The notes beneath the pieces were generated by a model. The model ran no database searches and was not told where the DNA came from. It saw nothing but the letters and a program-made list of their open reading frames with translations. From an uncultured Acidimicrobiales bacterium (GTDB lineage: Bacteria > Actinomycetota > Acidimicrobiia > Acidimicrobiales > Aldehydirespiratoraceae): a DNA stretch of 64,000 nucleotides. Where the stretch lies: contig CATQHS010000001.1 in the NCBI GenBank assembly GCA_958296055.1, forward strand, positions 1,708,277 to 1,772,276. Reading direction: 5' to 3'. Below, one piece after another: positions 17,472-25,057 of the stretch (the stretch's first letter is position 1; the number at the start of each line of letters is the position of its first letter). The position numbers and the translations under genes were made by a program.

Positions 17472-17732
17472 TCAGTCGGGCCGGTCGATGGGGGTGACCA
17501 GATCCATGTCGTCCTGGCAGTGCCGGGGCGGGTCCGGGTCTTCATGGGGGGCGACGGTCATGCGGACTTCGGCGCCGCAGATCCGGCAGGCGTAGTCGAG
17601 CCGCACCTTGCGGAGTTCGCCGGGGGGCGGGGGCTCGGGAAGGGGACGGGCCAGACCGCGCAGCATCCCCCATCCGATCTTGACGATCAGCCAGCCGGCG
17701 ACGACGGCGATGACCACGTTGAGGACGTTCAC
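17472..17732 (-). CDS. Small membrane-anchored zinc-ribbon-like protein
   Basis: This 86-residue protein has one N-terminal membrane helix (LNVVIAVVAGWLIVKIGWGM), a Pro-rich linker (PLPEPPPPGE) and a cytoplasmic tail with CRICG and a later RHC. That is an incomplete zinc-ribbon pattern, with three cysteines plus histidines. I do not recognise the family. It stands upstream of no obvious partner; the thiolase-like gene on the same strand ends 52 nt before its start. Confidence 0.65.
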   Translation of the reverse strand: MNVLNVVIAVVAGWLIVKIGWGMLRGLARPLPEPPPPGELRKVRLDYACRICGAEVRMTVAPHEDPDPPRHCQDDMDLVTPIDRPD

Positions 17733-17783
17733 GACGACCCCCCCGAACCGGCGGTATGAACAAGACCGACCACGAACTCCAAG

Positions 17784-18947
17784 CTATGCCTGATCCGGGC
17801 CGGGGCCGCGCCGCCACGCCGTCGCCACCGATCCGGTGGGCCCGGCGCTGATCGTCAGCAGACACCGGCCCGGATCGAGGCCGACCAAGCCGTCGGCGAT
17901 CAGGCGGAGCTCCTCGGCCGCCCCGGCATCGCCGGTGGCCAGCGCGCCGCCGGCCAGGTTGATCCGGCCCGGGTCGATGCCCAGGGCCCGGCCCACCAGG
18001 ATCGGGGCCGCAGCCGTCGGCTCGGTGACGGCGACGGCGTCCATGTCGGTGATCTTCAGGCCCACGGACCCCAAGGCCCGATCCACCGCGGCCCGTACCC
18101 CGCCGGCGGGGTCGAACGGGTCGCCCGCCGCCCGGCCCGTGCCGGCCACCGCCGCCGTCTCGGGTTCTCCCGGCTCTCCAGCTCGCAGCAACAGAGCCGT
18201 TACCGCGTCGGCGGGCGGGGCGAAGGTGGCGGCGGTGAGCAGCCCCCCCTCCCCGAAGGCAGGGGGCAAGTCGGCGACGGCGCCGAGGTCGCGGACCCGG
18301 TCGGCCGTCACCGGAGTCGGCCAGCGGAGATCCGGCCTGGTTCCGCTGAAGCGGGCGGCGACGGCCACGATCGAGCCGCACTGATCATGATCCCGCCGCC
18401 GTCGGCAGGACTCTTCGGCGGCGGCGTCCAGTTCGGCCCTGGTGATCCCGGCCGCGGCCGCGGCCCGCTCGGCCAGCCGGGGCGGGGGCAGCAGGCTGCC
18501 CCGGTCGGCCAGGCGCTCGGCCACCCCTCCCCACGGGGCACCGTAGGTCCGGCCCATGGCGCCGGCGCCGGGGGGGACCACCGAAGTCAGGCCCAGACCG
18601 ATCACCAGGACCCCCCGGGCCTGACCGGAGGAAATGGCGGCCGCCGCGACCTGCACGGCCATGGCCCCGCTGGTCTCGGCCCGGTCGATCCCGTGGCCGC
18701 CGATCCGGTCCGGCCACCCCGCGGCCAGCACCACGGCCCGGGCCGCATCGGACCCGTTGGCCCCTACCAGTTCGGCGCTGCCGACGATCACCTCGTCCAC
18801 CTGGGAAGGGTCGGTCCCGGTGCGGTCCAGCACCTCCTGTCCGACCGCGCCGGCCAGCTCGACGGGGCGCCAGCCCGACAGTTCGGCGTCGGTGGGGCGC
18901 ACCGCGGTCCGGGCCGCCCCGGCCAGCCCCACCGGCACCGGGCTCAC
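17784..18947 (-). CDS. Thiolase-like protein lacking catalytic residues
   Basis: This is a 387-residue protein with the thiolase two-lobe layout. The N-lobe has VDEVIVGSAELVG and GSDAARAVVLAAG, and the C-lobe has GLKITDMDAVAVTEPTAA and PGRINLAGGALATGDAGA. The nucleophile motif NRxCxSG reads DRAETSG, the GGAIALGHP motif reads GGALATGDA, and the terminal CxGxG reads ISAGPTG. The nucleophilic Cys, active-site His and second Cys are therefore all absent. I infer a pseudoenzyme or scaffold rather than an acetyltransferase. GTG start at 18947; divergent from the DoxX gene. Confidence 0.75.
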   Translation of the reverse strand: MSPVPVGLAGAARTAVRPTDAELSGWRPVELAGAVGQEVLDRTGTDPSQVDEVIVGSAELVGANGSDAARAVVLAAGWPDRIGGHGIDRAETSGAMAVQVAAAAISSGQARGVLVIGLGLTSVVPPGAGAMGRTYGAPWGGVAERLADRGSLLPPPRLAERAAAAAGITRAELDAAAEESCRRRRDHDQCGSIVAVAARFSGTRPDLRWPTPVTADRVRDLGAVADLPPAFGEGGLLTAATFAPPADAVTALLLRAGEPGEPETAAVAGTGRAAGDPFDPAGGVRAAVDRALGSVGLKITDMDAVAVTEPTAAAPILVGRALGIDPGRINLAGGALATGDAGAAEELRLIADGLVGLDPGRCLLTISAGPTGSVATAWRRGPGPDQA

Positions 18948-18992
18948 GCCCCAGCCCCCGCCCTAGACTGGCGGCGAGACCGGAGGAGGAGC

Positions 18993-19520
18993 ATGGATCT
19001 GGATCTCACGGCCGATCAGAATCTCGCCTTTCTGATTCTGCGCCTGTCGCTCGGGCTCATGATCATCGTCCACGGCTACAACAAGATCTTCCGGGGCGGG
19101 AAGCTGGCCGGCACCGGGCGCTGGTTCGAGTCGATGGGCATGAGGCCGGGCCGGCTCCACGCCCGGCTGGCCGCCTTCACCGAGGTCGGCTCGGGCCTGC
19201 TGCTGGCCCTGGGCCTGCTCACCACGCTGGGGGCGGCCGCGCTGATCGGCGTCATGGTCGTGGCCTTTTGGACCGTGCACGCCCGCAAGGGCTTCCTCAT
19301 CACCAAGGAGGGCTGGGAGTACGTGGCGCTGATCGCGGCGATGGCCTGGGTGGCCGCCATCGTGGGGCCGGGCGAGTACTCGATTGACCACGCCCTGGGC
19401 ATCGCCGGGGACTGGGACGGCTGGAGGGGGCTGTGGATCGCGCTGATCCTAGGGGTGGGCGGCGGCGCGGCCCAGTTGGCGCTGTTCTACCGGCCGGGCC
19501 CAGCTCGAGCCAGCGACTGA
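18993..19520 (+). CDS. DoxX family membrane protein
   Basis: This 175-residue protein has four hydrophobic segments (LILRLSLGLMIIVHG, VGSGLLLALGLLTTLGAAALIG, YVALIAAMAWVAAIVG, LWIALILGVGGGAAQLALF). The order and the first-helix pattern GYNKIF fit the DoxX family, small quinone-related or redox-linked membrane proteins. GGAGGAG lies just upstream of ATG 18993, one of the few clear ribosome-binding sites here. TAGACT at 18964-18969 may be its -10 box, giving a leader of about 20 nt. Confidence 0.85.
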   Translation: MDLDLTADQNLAFLILRLSLGLMIIVHGYNKIFRGGKLAGTGRWFESMGMRPGRLHARLAAFTEVGSGLLLALGLLTTLGAAALIGVMVVAFWTVHARKGFLITKEGWEYVALIAAMAWVAAIVGPGEYSIDHALGIAGDWDGWRGLWIALILGVGGGAAQLALFYRPGPARASD

Positions 19521-19623
19521 CCGCCGACCGACGCCAGCCTCGGGACCGCCGACGGGATCGATGACGCGGTCAGGACCGGCACCAGCGCGCCAGCGTGATC
19601 GGGGCCAACGTGATCGGGGAGAC

Positions 19624-20772
19624 ATGGCCATAGCCGGCATCGACGACGTGTTGCGCACCACCCGGGCGGTCCGGCGGCGGCTCGACTTGGACCGGCCGGT
19701 GCCCCACGAAGTGATCCTGGAGTGCGTGGAGTTGGCCGAACAGGCCCCGACCGGCGGAAACCAGCCCAGCCGGCGCTGGCTGGTGGTCACCGACGCCGAT
19801 CTGAAGCGGTCGATCGCCGACATCTATCGCCGGGCGGCCGGCGACTCGATGATCGCCGCCGCCGACGCTCTGGCCGGCACCGGCGGCGACCGGGAGCGCA
19901 CGATGGCCTCGGCCGCCCACCTGGCCCGGCATCTACAGGACGTGCCCGCCCTGGTGATCGTCGTCATCCACGGCCTCCACGACGGCAGCGGCCGGCCCGG
20001 GCTGTTCGATTCGGTCATCCAGTCGGCTTGGAGCTTCTGTTTGGCGTTGCGGGCCCGGGGGCTGGGCACGACCTGGACCACGGCCTGGCTGAGCCACCAA
20101 GACGAGGTGGCCGAGCTGTTGGGCGTCCCGGACGGGGTGACCCAGGTGGTGATGCTGCCGGTGGCCTACACCGTCGGCGACGACTTCCGGCCCGCTCCCC
20201 GACGGCCCGCCCGCCAGATCACCTGGCTCAACGGCTGGGGCCTCACCGTCGAGCGAGCCCCGGCCAGCACCAGGCCGGTGATGGCCGACGGGCCCGGCGT
20301 GACGGTGGAGGCCGACATCGACGCCCCACCGGAGCGGGTCTGGCTGGTGGTCGCCGACCTCGACGCCCCGGCCAGCTTCAGCCGGGAGTTCCTCGGGGCC
20401 GAATGGCTGGACGAGCCCGGCCCGGGGGCCCGGTTCGTGGGCCGCAACCGGCTCGGCGAGCGGGAGTGGGAGGCCGAGTGCCGGGTGGTGGAGTGGGCAC
20501 CCGGCCGGCGGTTCTCCTGGCACGTGGGCGATCCCGCCGCGCCCGGCGCCCGCTGGAGCTTCGAGCTCGAGCCCCTGGTGAGCGGCGCCACCCGGCTCCG
20601 CTTCTCGGTGGGCCTTGGCCCCGGCCCGTCGGGGCTGACCGCAGCCATCAAGGCCGACCCCGGTGCCGAGGCCGACATCGTGGCCCGGCGCTGCACCTGG
20701 CACCGCCGCAACATGACCGCCACCGTCGAGGGCATCAAGTCCCTGGCCGAGTCACCCTCCCCCACCGGTTGA
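19624..20772 (+). CDS. Nitroreductase fused to an SRPBCC domain
   Basis: Residues 1-205 form a nitroreductase-like FMN domain (TTRAVRRRLDLDRPVP, APTGGNQPSRRWLVVTD, LALRARGLGTTWTTA). Residues 230-380 form a START/SRPBCC ligand-binding domain (VTVEADIDAPPERVWLVVADLD, then RWSFELEPL). Nitroreductases reduce nitro groups, quinones or flavins; SRPBCC folds bind hydrophobic ligands. The fusion may present a bulky hydrophobic substrate to the flavin. ATG 19624 follows two 10-nt copies of GTGATCGGGG (19595 and 19610). Confidence 0.85.
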   Translation: MAIAGIDDVLRTTRAVRRRLDLDRPVPHEVILECVELAEQAPTGGNQPSRRWLVVTDADLKRSIADIYRRAAGDSMIAAADALAGTGGDRERTMASAAHLARHLQDVPALVIVVIHGLHDGSGRPGLFDSVIQSAWSFCLALRARGLGTTWTTAWLSHQDEVAELLGVPDGVTQVVMLPVAYTVGDDFRPAPRRPARQITWLNGWGLTVERAPASTRPVMADGPGVTVEADIDAPPERVWLVVADLDAPASFSREFLGAEWLDEPGPGARFVGRNRLGEREWEAECRVVEWAPGRRFSWHVGDPAAPGARWSFELEPLVSGATRLRFSVGLGPGPSGLTAAIKADPGAEADIVARRCTWHRRNMTATVEGIKSLAESPSPTG

Positions 20773-20817
20773 AGCTTTCGAAATCCTCCGACCCCAAGGT
20801 GCTGGCCAAGCAGGCCG

Positions 20818-20913
20818 ATGTTCTTCCTTAGCTACAAGGAGGCGCGGTGATCAAAGATGCTGCGAGGCGACCTGCTCGCCTCACAGGCGCAGATGCTGGT
20901 CAACACAGTCAAC
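20818..20913 (+). pseudogene. Remnant of a second darG (macro domain) and the end of an upstream gene
   Basis: GTG 20847 preceded by AAGGAGG starts a frame that, after one extra base near 20856, reads LRGDLLASQAQMLVNTVN. This matches the macro-domain start of DarG in the intact copy (TGDLLASKAQTIVNTVN). Homology stops near 20913, where the 3' end of the intact, opposite-strand darG begins. A 10-codon tail MFFLSYKEAR ends on TGA overlapping the GTG, the junction form expected of a coupled gene pair. It is a frameshifted, truncated relic. Confidence 0.75.
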
Positions 20914-20915
20914 CT

Positions 20916-21890
20916 TCAATCACTTCCAGGCCGACTTGACCGGACTCTAGAGGTCGCAAGGCGCTCGATCTCCTCGACCAGCCTTTCGGCGGCTTGTCTG
21001 ATTGCTGCTTCGTCAGGGTCGCCCTGTTCACAGCGCCAGTCGATGGACGTATTGTGTGTCGGCCCGGGTGCCAGCAGACCCGAAACATCCAGCGGACCCG
21101 AAACATCCAGCGGCCCCCGCCCCGTCCGGTTTTGTTCATAGCCTATGACCCCGTTGTTGGCTAGCTGGTTGAATACTTGTCTTAAATATTTGGTTCGCCT
21201 GCTGTCCAAGCCCGGGAGTCCGCCGCAGGCCATGGCCATCGCCTTGAGGAACGCGGCGGCCATGACTCGCCTGTCCTGCCCGGCCAGCATCTTCCCGGCG
21301 ATGGCCATGGCTTCGGCCATATCTATCCAGCTTGGCTCGATCCGGCCCGGTCCGCCTGCCCCATCCGGCGGAGCGTGCAGATCCACAGCCACCTCTGGAA
21401 ATCTGTCTTCGAGCCACTTCTGCAAGGTCTCGCCGATCAGCGGCCAGCTCAGCCGCCCGTTGCCGCATCCCAGCGCCGGGACAGCCATCGACTCAATCCC
21501 CCATTTGTGGCGCTGGTCGGCGGCGTGGGCGAGTCCTCTGTCTATGTCGGGCAACTGCGAAGGGTGCTTCCAGTGGTCTTTGGTCGGGAAGTTCAGCACT
21601 TGCTTCACCGACAGCGACGGCGCTGGCTCAATAGTTTCCCCGTCGAACAGGGTGCCTTGCTCTGAGCCCTGCGTCGGCGCATCGGGTCGCCACAGATACG
21701 GCTGCCCGAGCCTGACCTCGCCAGCGGCGCATCGCCGCTCGTAGTCGGCGACCATCTCGCCGTAGGCACCGCTGTCGCGGAACGCGGCCGCGACGCCTTT
21801 GCCCATCACACCCTGGCAGTTCACCGTGTTGACGATCGTCTGCGCCTTAGAAGCAAGCAGATCGCCAGTGTCCTTGAGCCTTACGACCAT
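20916..21890 (-). CDS. darG: DarG-type macro-domain antitoxin (DNA ADP-ribosylglycohydrolase)
   Basis: DarG removes ADP-ribose from thymidines in DNA and also binds DarT directly. The 324-residue product opens with a macro domain: TGDLLASKAQTIVNTVNCQG and VMGKGVAAAFR bind ADP-ribose, and ALGCGNGRLSWP closes the fold near residue 150. A C-terminal helical/winged part follows (MAEAMAIAGKMLAGQD to the end), as in DarG proteins where it holds the toxin. The tail after about residue 260 contains GPLDVSGPLDVSG, a small repeat. It lies 22 nt downstream of the toxin gene. Confidence 0.9.
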   Translation of the reverse strand: MVVRLKDTGDLLASKAQTIVNTVNCQGVMGKGVAAAFRDSGAYGEMVADYERRCAAGEVRLGQPYLWRPDAPTQGSEQGTLFDGETIEPAPSLSVKQVLNFPTKDHWKHPSQLPDIDRGLAHAADQRHKWGIESMAVPALGCGNGRLSWPLIGETLQKWLEDRFPEVAVDLHAPPDGAGGPGRIEPSWIDMAEAMAIAGKMLAGQDRRVMAAAFLKAMAMACGGLPGLDSRRTKYLRQVFNQLANNGVIGYEQNRTGRGPLDVSGPLDVSGLLAPGPTHNTSIDWRCEQGDPDEAAIRQAAERLVEEIERLATSRVRSSRPGSD

Positions 21891-21912
21891 GATCCGTGCG
21901 CCGCCTGCCCGG

Positions 21913-22536
21913 TTACCACTGGTGGAACAGCATCGGCGAGATGGTCACGGCTAAGGGGCTGTGCAGGCCCCCAGCCTTCACATCAGATCGGACGCGTTCG
22001 TAATGGTCGAACGTTGGCGACGAAAGATGCGACCCCGACCCTACGGCGGCCCCGACGATCAGAACCGAGCTGACCGAATCCGGGATCAGCACTTCTGCCT
22101 GTGAGTACTCGGTCGGACAACGGGCGAACACTCGTGCTGCATCTAATCGAGAGAGGCCGACATCCACATTCTTGTAAAACTTGGCCTTTGATTTGGCGGC
22201 GTTGCATGTAACGACCACTGCGCCGGGGATTTCAAGAACAGAGGGGTTGATCTTCAACACGCATACCGGCGCGTCCCCGTCCGACCCCAAAACCTCTTTC
22301 AGCATCCAGTTATGAGCGGTGAAGTAGAGGTTCGCATACGCGTGCAACGGCTTACGCTCGCCGCCCCGAAGCGACACTGTCTTGTTGGCCCGTCTTTGCT
22401 GGACTTTTTGGTTGGCCACCGAGGAGTGGGGGACCTGGGTAGCGGCGTTGTGGCAGAGGATGCCACGTTCGAGTATTGAAGGAACATTCTCAATACTGGT
22501 GATGTAGTGCAGATGTTGGATGTCAGTGCGACGCAC
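21913..22536 (-). CDS. darT: DarT-type DNA ADP-ribosyltransferase toxin
   Basis: DarT uses NAD+ to ADP-ribosylate thymidine in DNA, blocking replication. The 207-residue product has LHYITSIENVPSILERGI at the start (NAD-binding His region). It also has VQQRRANKTV with the conserved Arg, LHAYANLYFTAHN (ARTT-like loop) and SQAEVLIPDSV, whose Glu is the expected catalytic residue. All key positions look intact, so the toxin is probably active. GTG 22536 has AGGAGG 9 nt upstream. The toxin-first order with darG directly downstream is the usual DarTG arrangement. Confidence 0.9.
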   Translation of the reverse strand: MRRTDIQHLHYITSIENVPSILERGILCHNAATQVPHSSVANQKVQQRRANKTVSLRGGERKPLHAYANLYFTAHNWMLKEVLGSDGDAPVCVLKINPSVLEIPGAVVVTCNAAKSKAKFYKNVDVGLSRLDAARVFARCPTEYSQAEVLIPDSVSSVLIVGAAVGSGSHLSSPTFDHYERVRSDVKAGGLHSPLAVTISPMLFHQW

Positions 22537-22544
22537 TGGTCACC

Positions 22545-22592
22545 TGCCTCCTGACCGTCGGGCGGCGTTTGTCGGACGCGGCAGGCATCATA
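22545..22592 (-). promoter_or_regulatory. darTG promoter and ribosome-binding site
   Basis: On the minus strand TATGAT (22587-22592) is a likely -10 box, and AGGAGG (22546-22551) lies 9 nt before GTG 22536. Unlike most genes here, darT therefore has a leader and a strong Shine-Dalgarno site. No convincing -35 was seen. Confidence 0.5.
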
Positions 22593-22646
22593 GACTGACG
22601 ACCTCGACCACGCCCCTGACATCATCGACCTGATTGAGTCTCCCGC

Positions 22647-23423
22647 CTAATGGAGGCCGGCTTGCTGGCCGGCGTCGACAACGAGGCACTGCCCGGTTAT
22701 GAACCGGGCCGCGTCGCTGGCGAGGAAGACGATCAGCGACGCTACGTCGCGAGCTTCGATGATCCCGGGGAGCGTCTGGTAGCGCTCTACGTATTCGGCC
22801 ACCTGCTGGGGGGTGAGATGGCTGGTCAGCGGCGTGTTGACCAACCCCGGGCATATGGCATTGGCCCGCACGTTGTCGGCGCCGTAATCAAGCGCCACCG
22901 ATCGGGTGAGGCTGATGGCACCAGCCTTGGCCGCCGCGTAGGCGGCCTTTCCCGGCGACGGGCGGAGGCCGAGAGTGCCCGCGGTCACGAGGAACACGCC
23001 GCCCCCTCTCCTCACCAGGGCGGGGATCGCGTGCTTGGCCCCCAAGAAGACGCTGGTGAGGTTGGTGGCGATGCACCGGTCCCACTCGGCCTCCGCCGTC
23101 TGGGTGACGCTGCCTTCGGGGCTGATGCCGGCATTGTTGAAATACACGTCGAGGCCGCCGAAGGAGTCCTCGGCGAAGGCGACGAGATCGGCAACGTCGA
23201 CTGCGGCGGTCACGTCAACTCGTCGGCTGCGGGCCCGGCCGCCCGCGGCATTGATCTCGTCGGCCACCTCGGCGATGCCGCCCTGAGTCCGGCCCGCGAC
23301 GACGACGGAGGCGCCGGCGCCGGCCAGAGCGATGCCAGCGGCCCGGCCGATGCCGGAGCCCGCGCCGGTGACGACGGCGACTCGGCCGTCGAGCCGGAGA
23401 TCGAGGGTCGGCTCAGCGGTCAC
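22647..23423 (-). CDS. SDR family oxidoreductase
   Basis: This classical short-chain dehydrogenase has 258 residues. The NAD(P) motif is VVTGAGSGIGRA near residue 18, NNAGIS is near 92, the catalytic Ser lies in FLVTAGTLGL, and YAAAKAGAISL carries Tyr/Lys. The C-terminus GQCLVVDAG is typical. It lies 37 nt downstream of the creatininase gene and is probably in one operon with it. The substrate is likely a hydroxy or keto intermediate of the pathway encoded in the island. Confidence 0.92.
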   Translation of the reverse strand: MTAEPTLDLRLDGRVAVVTGAGSGIGRAAGIALAGAGASVVVAGRTQGGIAEVADEINAAGGRARSRRVDVTAAVDVADLVAFAEDSFGGLDVYFNNAGISPEGSVTQTAEAEWDRCIATNLTSVFLGAKHAIPALVRRGGGVFLVTAGTLGLRPSPGKAAYAAAKAGAISLTRSVALDYGADNVRANAICPGLVNTPLTSHLTPQQVAEYVERYQTLPGIIEARDVASLIVFLASDAARFITGQCLVVDAGQQAGLH

Positions 23424-23460
23424 GGCCGGTCGGAACTGATGCCAACCGGAAGTCGCCAGA

Positions 23461-24288
23461 TCATCGGGGCTGATCGAAGAAGTCGCGCTTGATCACCGCC
23501 GAGAGCCAGTCGACGATGACGGCATAGCCTTTCTCGCCGGTTTCGGGCTTGGCCAGCGTGGGGTCCCCGATGTGGCCATAGGGGGTGACATCGCGGTAGC
23601 TGCGAGTTCCGTAGTAGATGCCGCCGCCGGCTTTGACGTGATCCGGCCCCTGGATCTTGCGCATGACGTCCGGGTCGATGTGATGCGGGGCGGCCCGCTC
23701 CGGGTGCACGAGTTCGGGATGGGTGACAAGGAGCCGGGAGGTCTCGCCCTCGCCGCCGTGGCCCTCGCCTTTCGTCGAGGTCTGGACGGTGTGGTAGACG
23801 GCGCTGAGAGCCGCCAGCCAGTTGCACACCACCGCCTTGGCGTCGGGGGTGTCGTCAACCACCTCCTGGGCGGCCACCATCATCGACGAGAGATTCCCGT
23901 CGTGGCCGTGAATGAACACGAAGTTGCGGAACCCGCCCTGGTAGAGGCTCATGGCGATCTCGCGCAACAGCGCCACCAGCGTCGCGGAGCTGATGGTGAT
24001 CGTCCCGGCAAAGCCCATGTGAAAGCTCGACGTGCCGAAGGGAACCGCCGGCGCGACCATGACCGGACATCCCATCTCCTCAAGCCGAACTGCCGTTCGC
24101 CGACATATCTCGCGGCCCTCCATCGTGTCGGTTCCCAAGGGCAGATGGGGACCGTGGTCCTCGGTGGCGCCAACCGGGATCAAGACGGTTCGGGTGACCT
24201 CGAGCCGCTCCCGAACTTCGGCGCCGCTCATCTCCGCCAACGTCGGCGGCACCTTCTGGACGAACAGCACTTGGTCGTCTCGGGCCAT
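23461..24288 (-). CDS. Creatininase family amidohydrolase
   Basis: Creatininase-family enzymes hydrolyse cyclic amides using a two-metal site. The 275-residue product has GATEDHGPHLPLGTDTMEG (metal-binding Glu, His, Asp), FGTSSFHMGFAGTITIS and FIHGHDGNLSSM, the usual second-half motif. The length fits the family. It is the first gene of the minus-strand arm, divergent from the PAS-HTH regulator. With the amidohydrolase and M20 enzyme on the other arm, it points to breakdown of a cyclic amide or N-heterocycle. Confidence 0.9.
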   Translation of the reverse strand: MARDDQVLFVQKVPPTLAEMSGAEVRERLEVTRTVLIPVGATEDHGPHLPLGTDTMEGREICRRTAVRLEEMGCPVMVAPAVPFGTSSFHMGFAGTITISSATLVALLREIAMSLYQGGFRNFVFIHGHDGNLSSMMVAAQEVVDDTPDAKAVVCNWLAALSAVYHTVQTSTKGEGHGGEGETSRLLVTHPELVHPERAAPHHIDPDVMRKIQGPDHVKAGGGIYYGTRSYRDVTPYGHIGDPTLAKPETGEKGYAVIVDWLSAVIKRDFFDQPR

Positions 24289-24334
24289 CGCTCCTCCCGC
24301 CAGCCTCTAGGTCTTAGCCATTATCTCAACGATC

Positions 24335-24360
24335 TTGACATTTCGTCTAAACTAGATTAG
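24335..24360. promoter_or_regulatory. Divergent promoter region with a candidate operator
   Basis: TTGACA (24335-24340) matches a -35 element reading toward the regulator. CTAAACTAGATTAG (24347-24360) is an imperfect palindrome (12 of 14 positions symmetric) placed between the divergent creatininase and regulator genes. It is a plausible binding site for the regulator itself. The stretch is visibly more AT-rich than its surroundings. Confidence 0.5.
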
Positions 24361-24391
24361 CGTGCTCGAACGCGGACATCAAGGTGACGCC

Positions 24392-25057
24392 ATGAGCGAT
24401 GAGCGCCAGAGGACACTCGAGTTGCTGCGACAACTCGCCGTCGCCATCGAACGGCTGTTCTCGCCTCTGTGTGAGGTCGTGATCCACGACTTCACCGATT
24501 TCGAGCACTCGATCGTGCATCTCGAAGGCGACGTCAGCCACCGTCATCTCGGAGGCGCAGCCACGGACCTGCTGTTGAAGCGGGCCCGGGCCAGCGAAAC
24601 CGACGAAGATCTCTACTGCTACAAGACGCGGCTTCCCGGCGAGCGGACCATGAAGTCGAGCACCGTCTTCCTCCGCGACGAGTCCGGTACCGCCTACGGG
24701 GCCTTCTGCATCAACTACGACATAACCGTCCTCACCGGGTTCGAGAAAGTCATCGGGGCGATGACGCTCAACGGCGCCGAGGAGTCTGTGTCCGAGATGC
24801 TGTCCGACGACATCAACCAGACGATCGGAGGGATCATCTCCGAGACGCTGGCCGACATCAGCGACGAGCCTCGCCTGATGAACCGGGACGGCAAGGTCGA
24901 CCTGATCGCCCGCCTTGACTCCAAGGGGATATTCCAGGTCAAGAAGGCGGCCCCCATCCTCGCCGAACAACTGGGGCTCAGCCGGGCGACCATCTACAAC
25001 TACCTGCGGGAGGCGCGCGAACGGGCGGGCGACCCGGCACCGGGAGGCAGCCCGTGA
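24392..25057 (+). CDS. PAS-HTH transcriptional regulator (YheO/DauR type)
   Basis: The N-terminal two thirds is a YheO-like PAS domain (FSPLCEVVIHDFTDFEHSIVHLEG, then YGAFCINYDI). The C-terminus is the DauR-type HTH (KAAPILAEQLGLSRATIYNYLREA). DauR-like proteins respond to amino acids or related metabolites. ATG 24392 has AAGGTGA upstream; the GTG at 24362 is an in-frame alternative. It stands at the head of the plus-strand operon, its stop overlapping the M20 gene by 4 nt, so it probably controls the whole island. Confidence 0.88.
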   Translation: MSDERQRTLELLRQLAVAIERLFSPLCEVVIHDFTDFEHSIVHLEGDVSHRHLGGAATDLLLKRARASETDEDLYCYKTRLPGERTMKSSTVFLRDESGTAYGAFCINYDITVLTGFEKVIGAMTLNGAEESVSEMLSDDINQTIGGIISETLADISDEPRLMNRDGKVDLIARLDSKGIFQVKKAAPILAEQLGLSRATIYNYLREARERAGDPAPGGSP

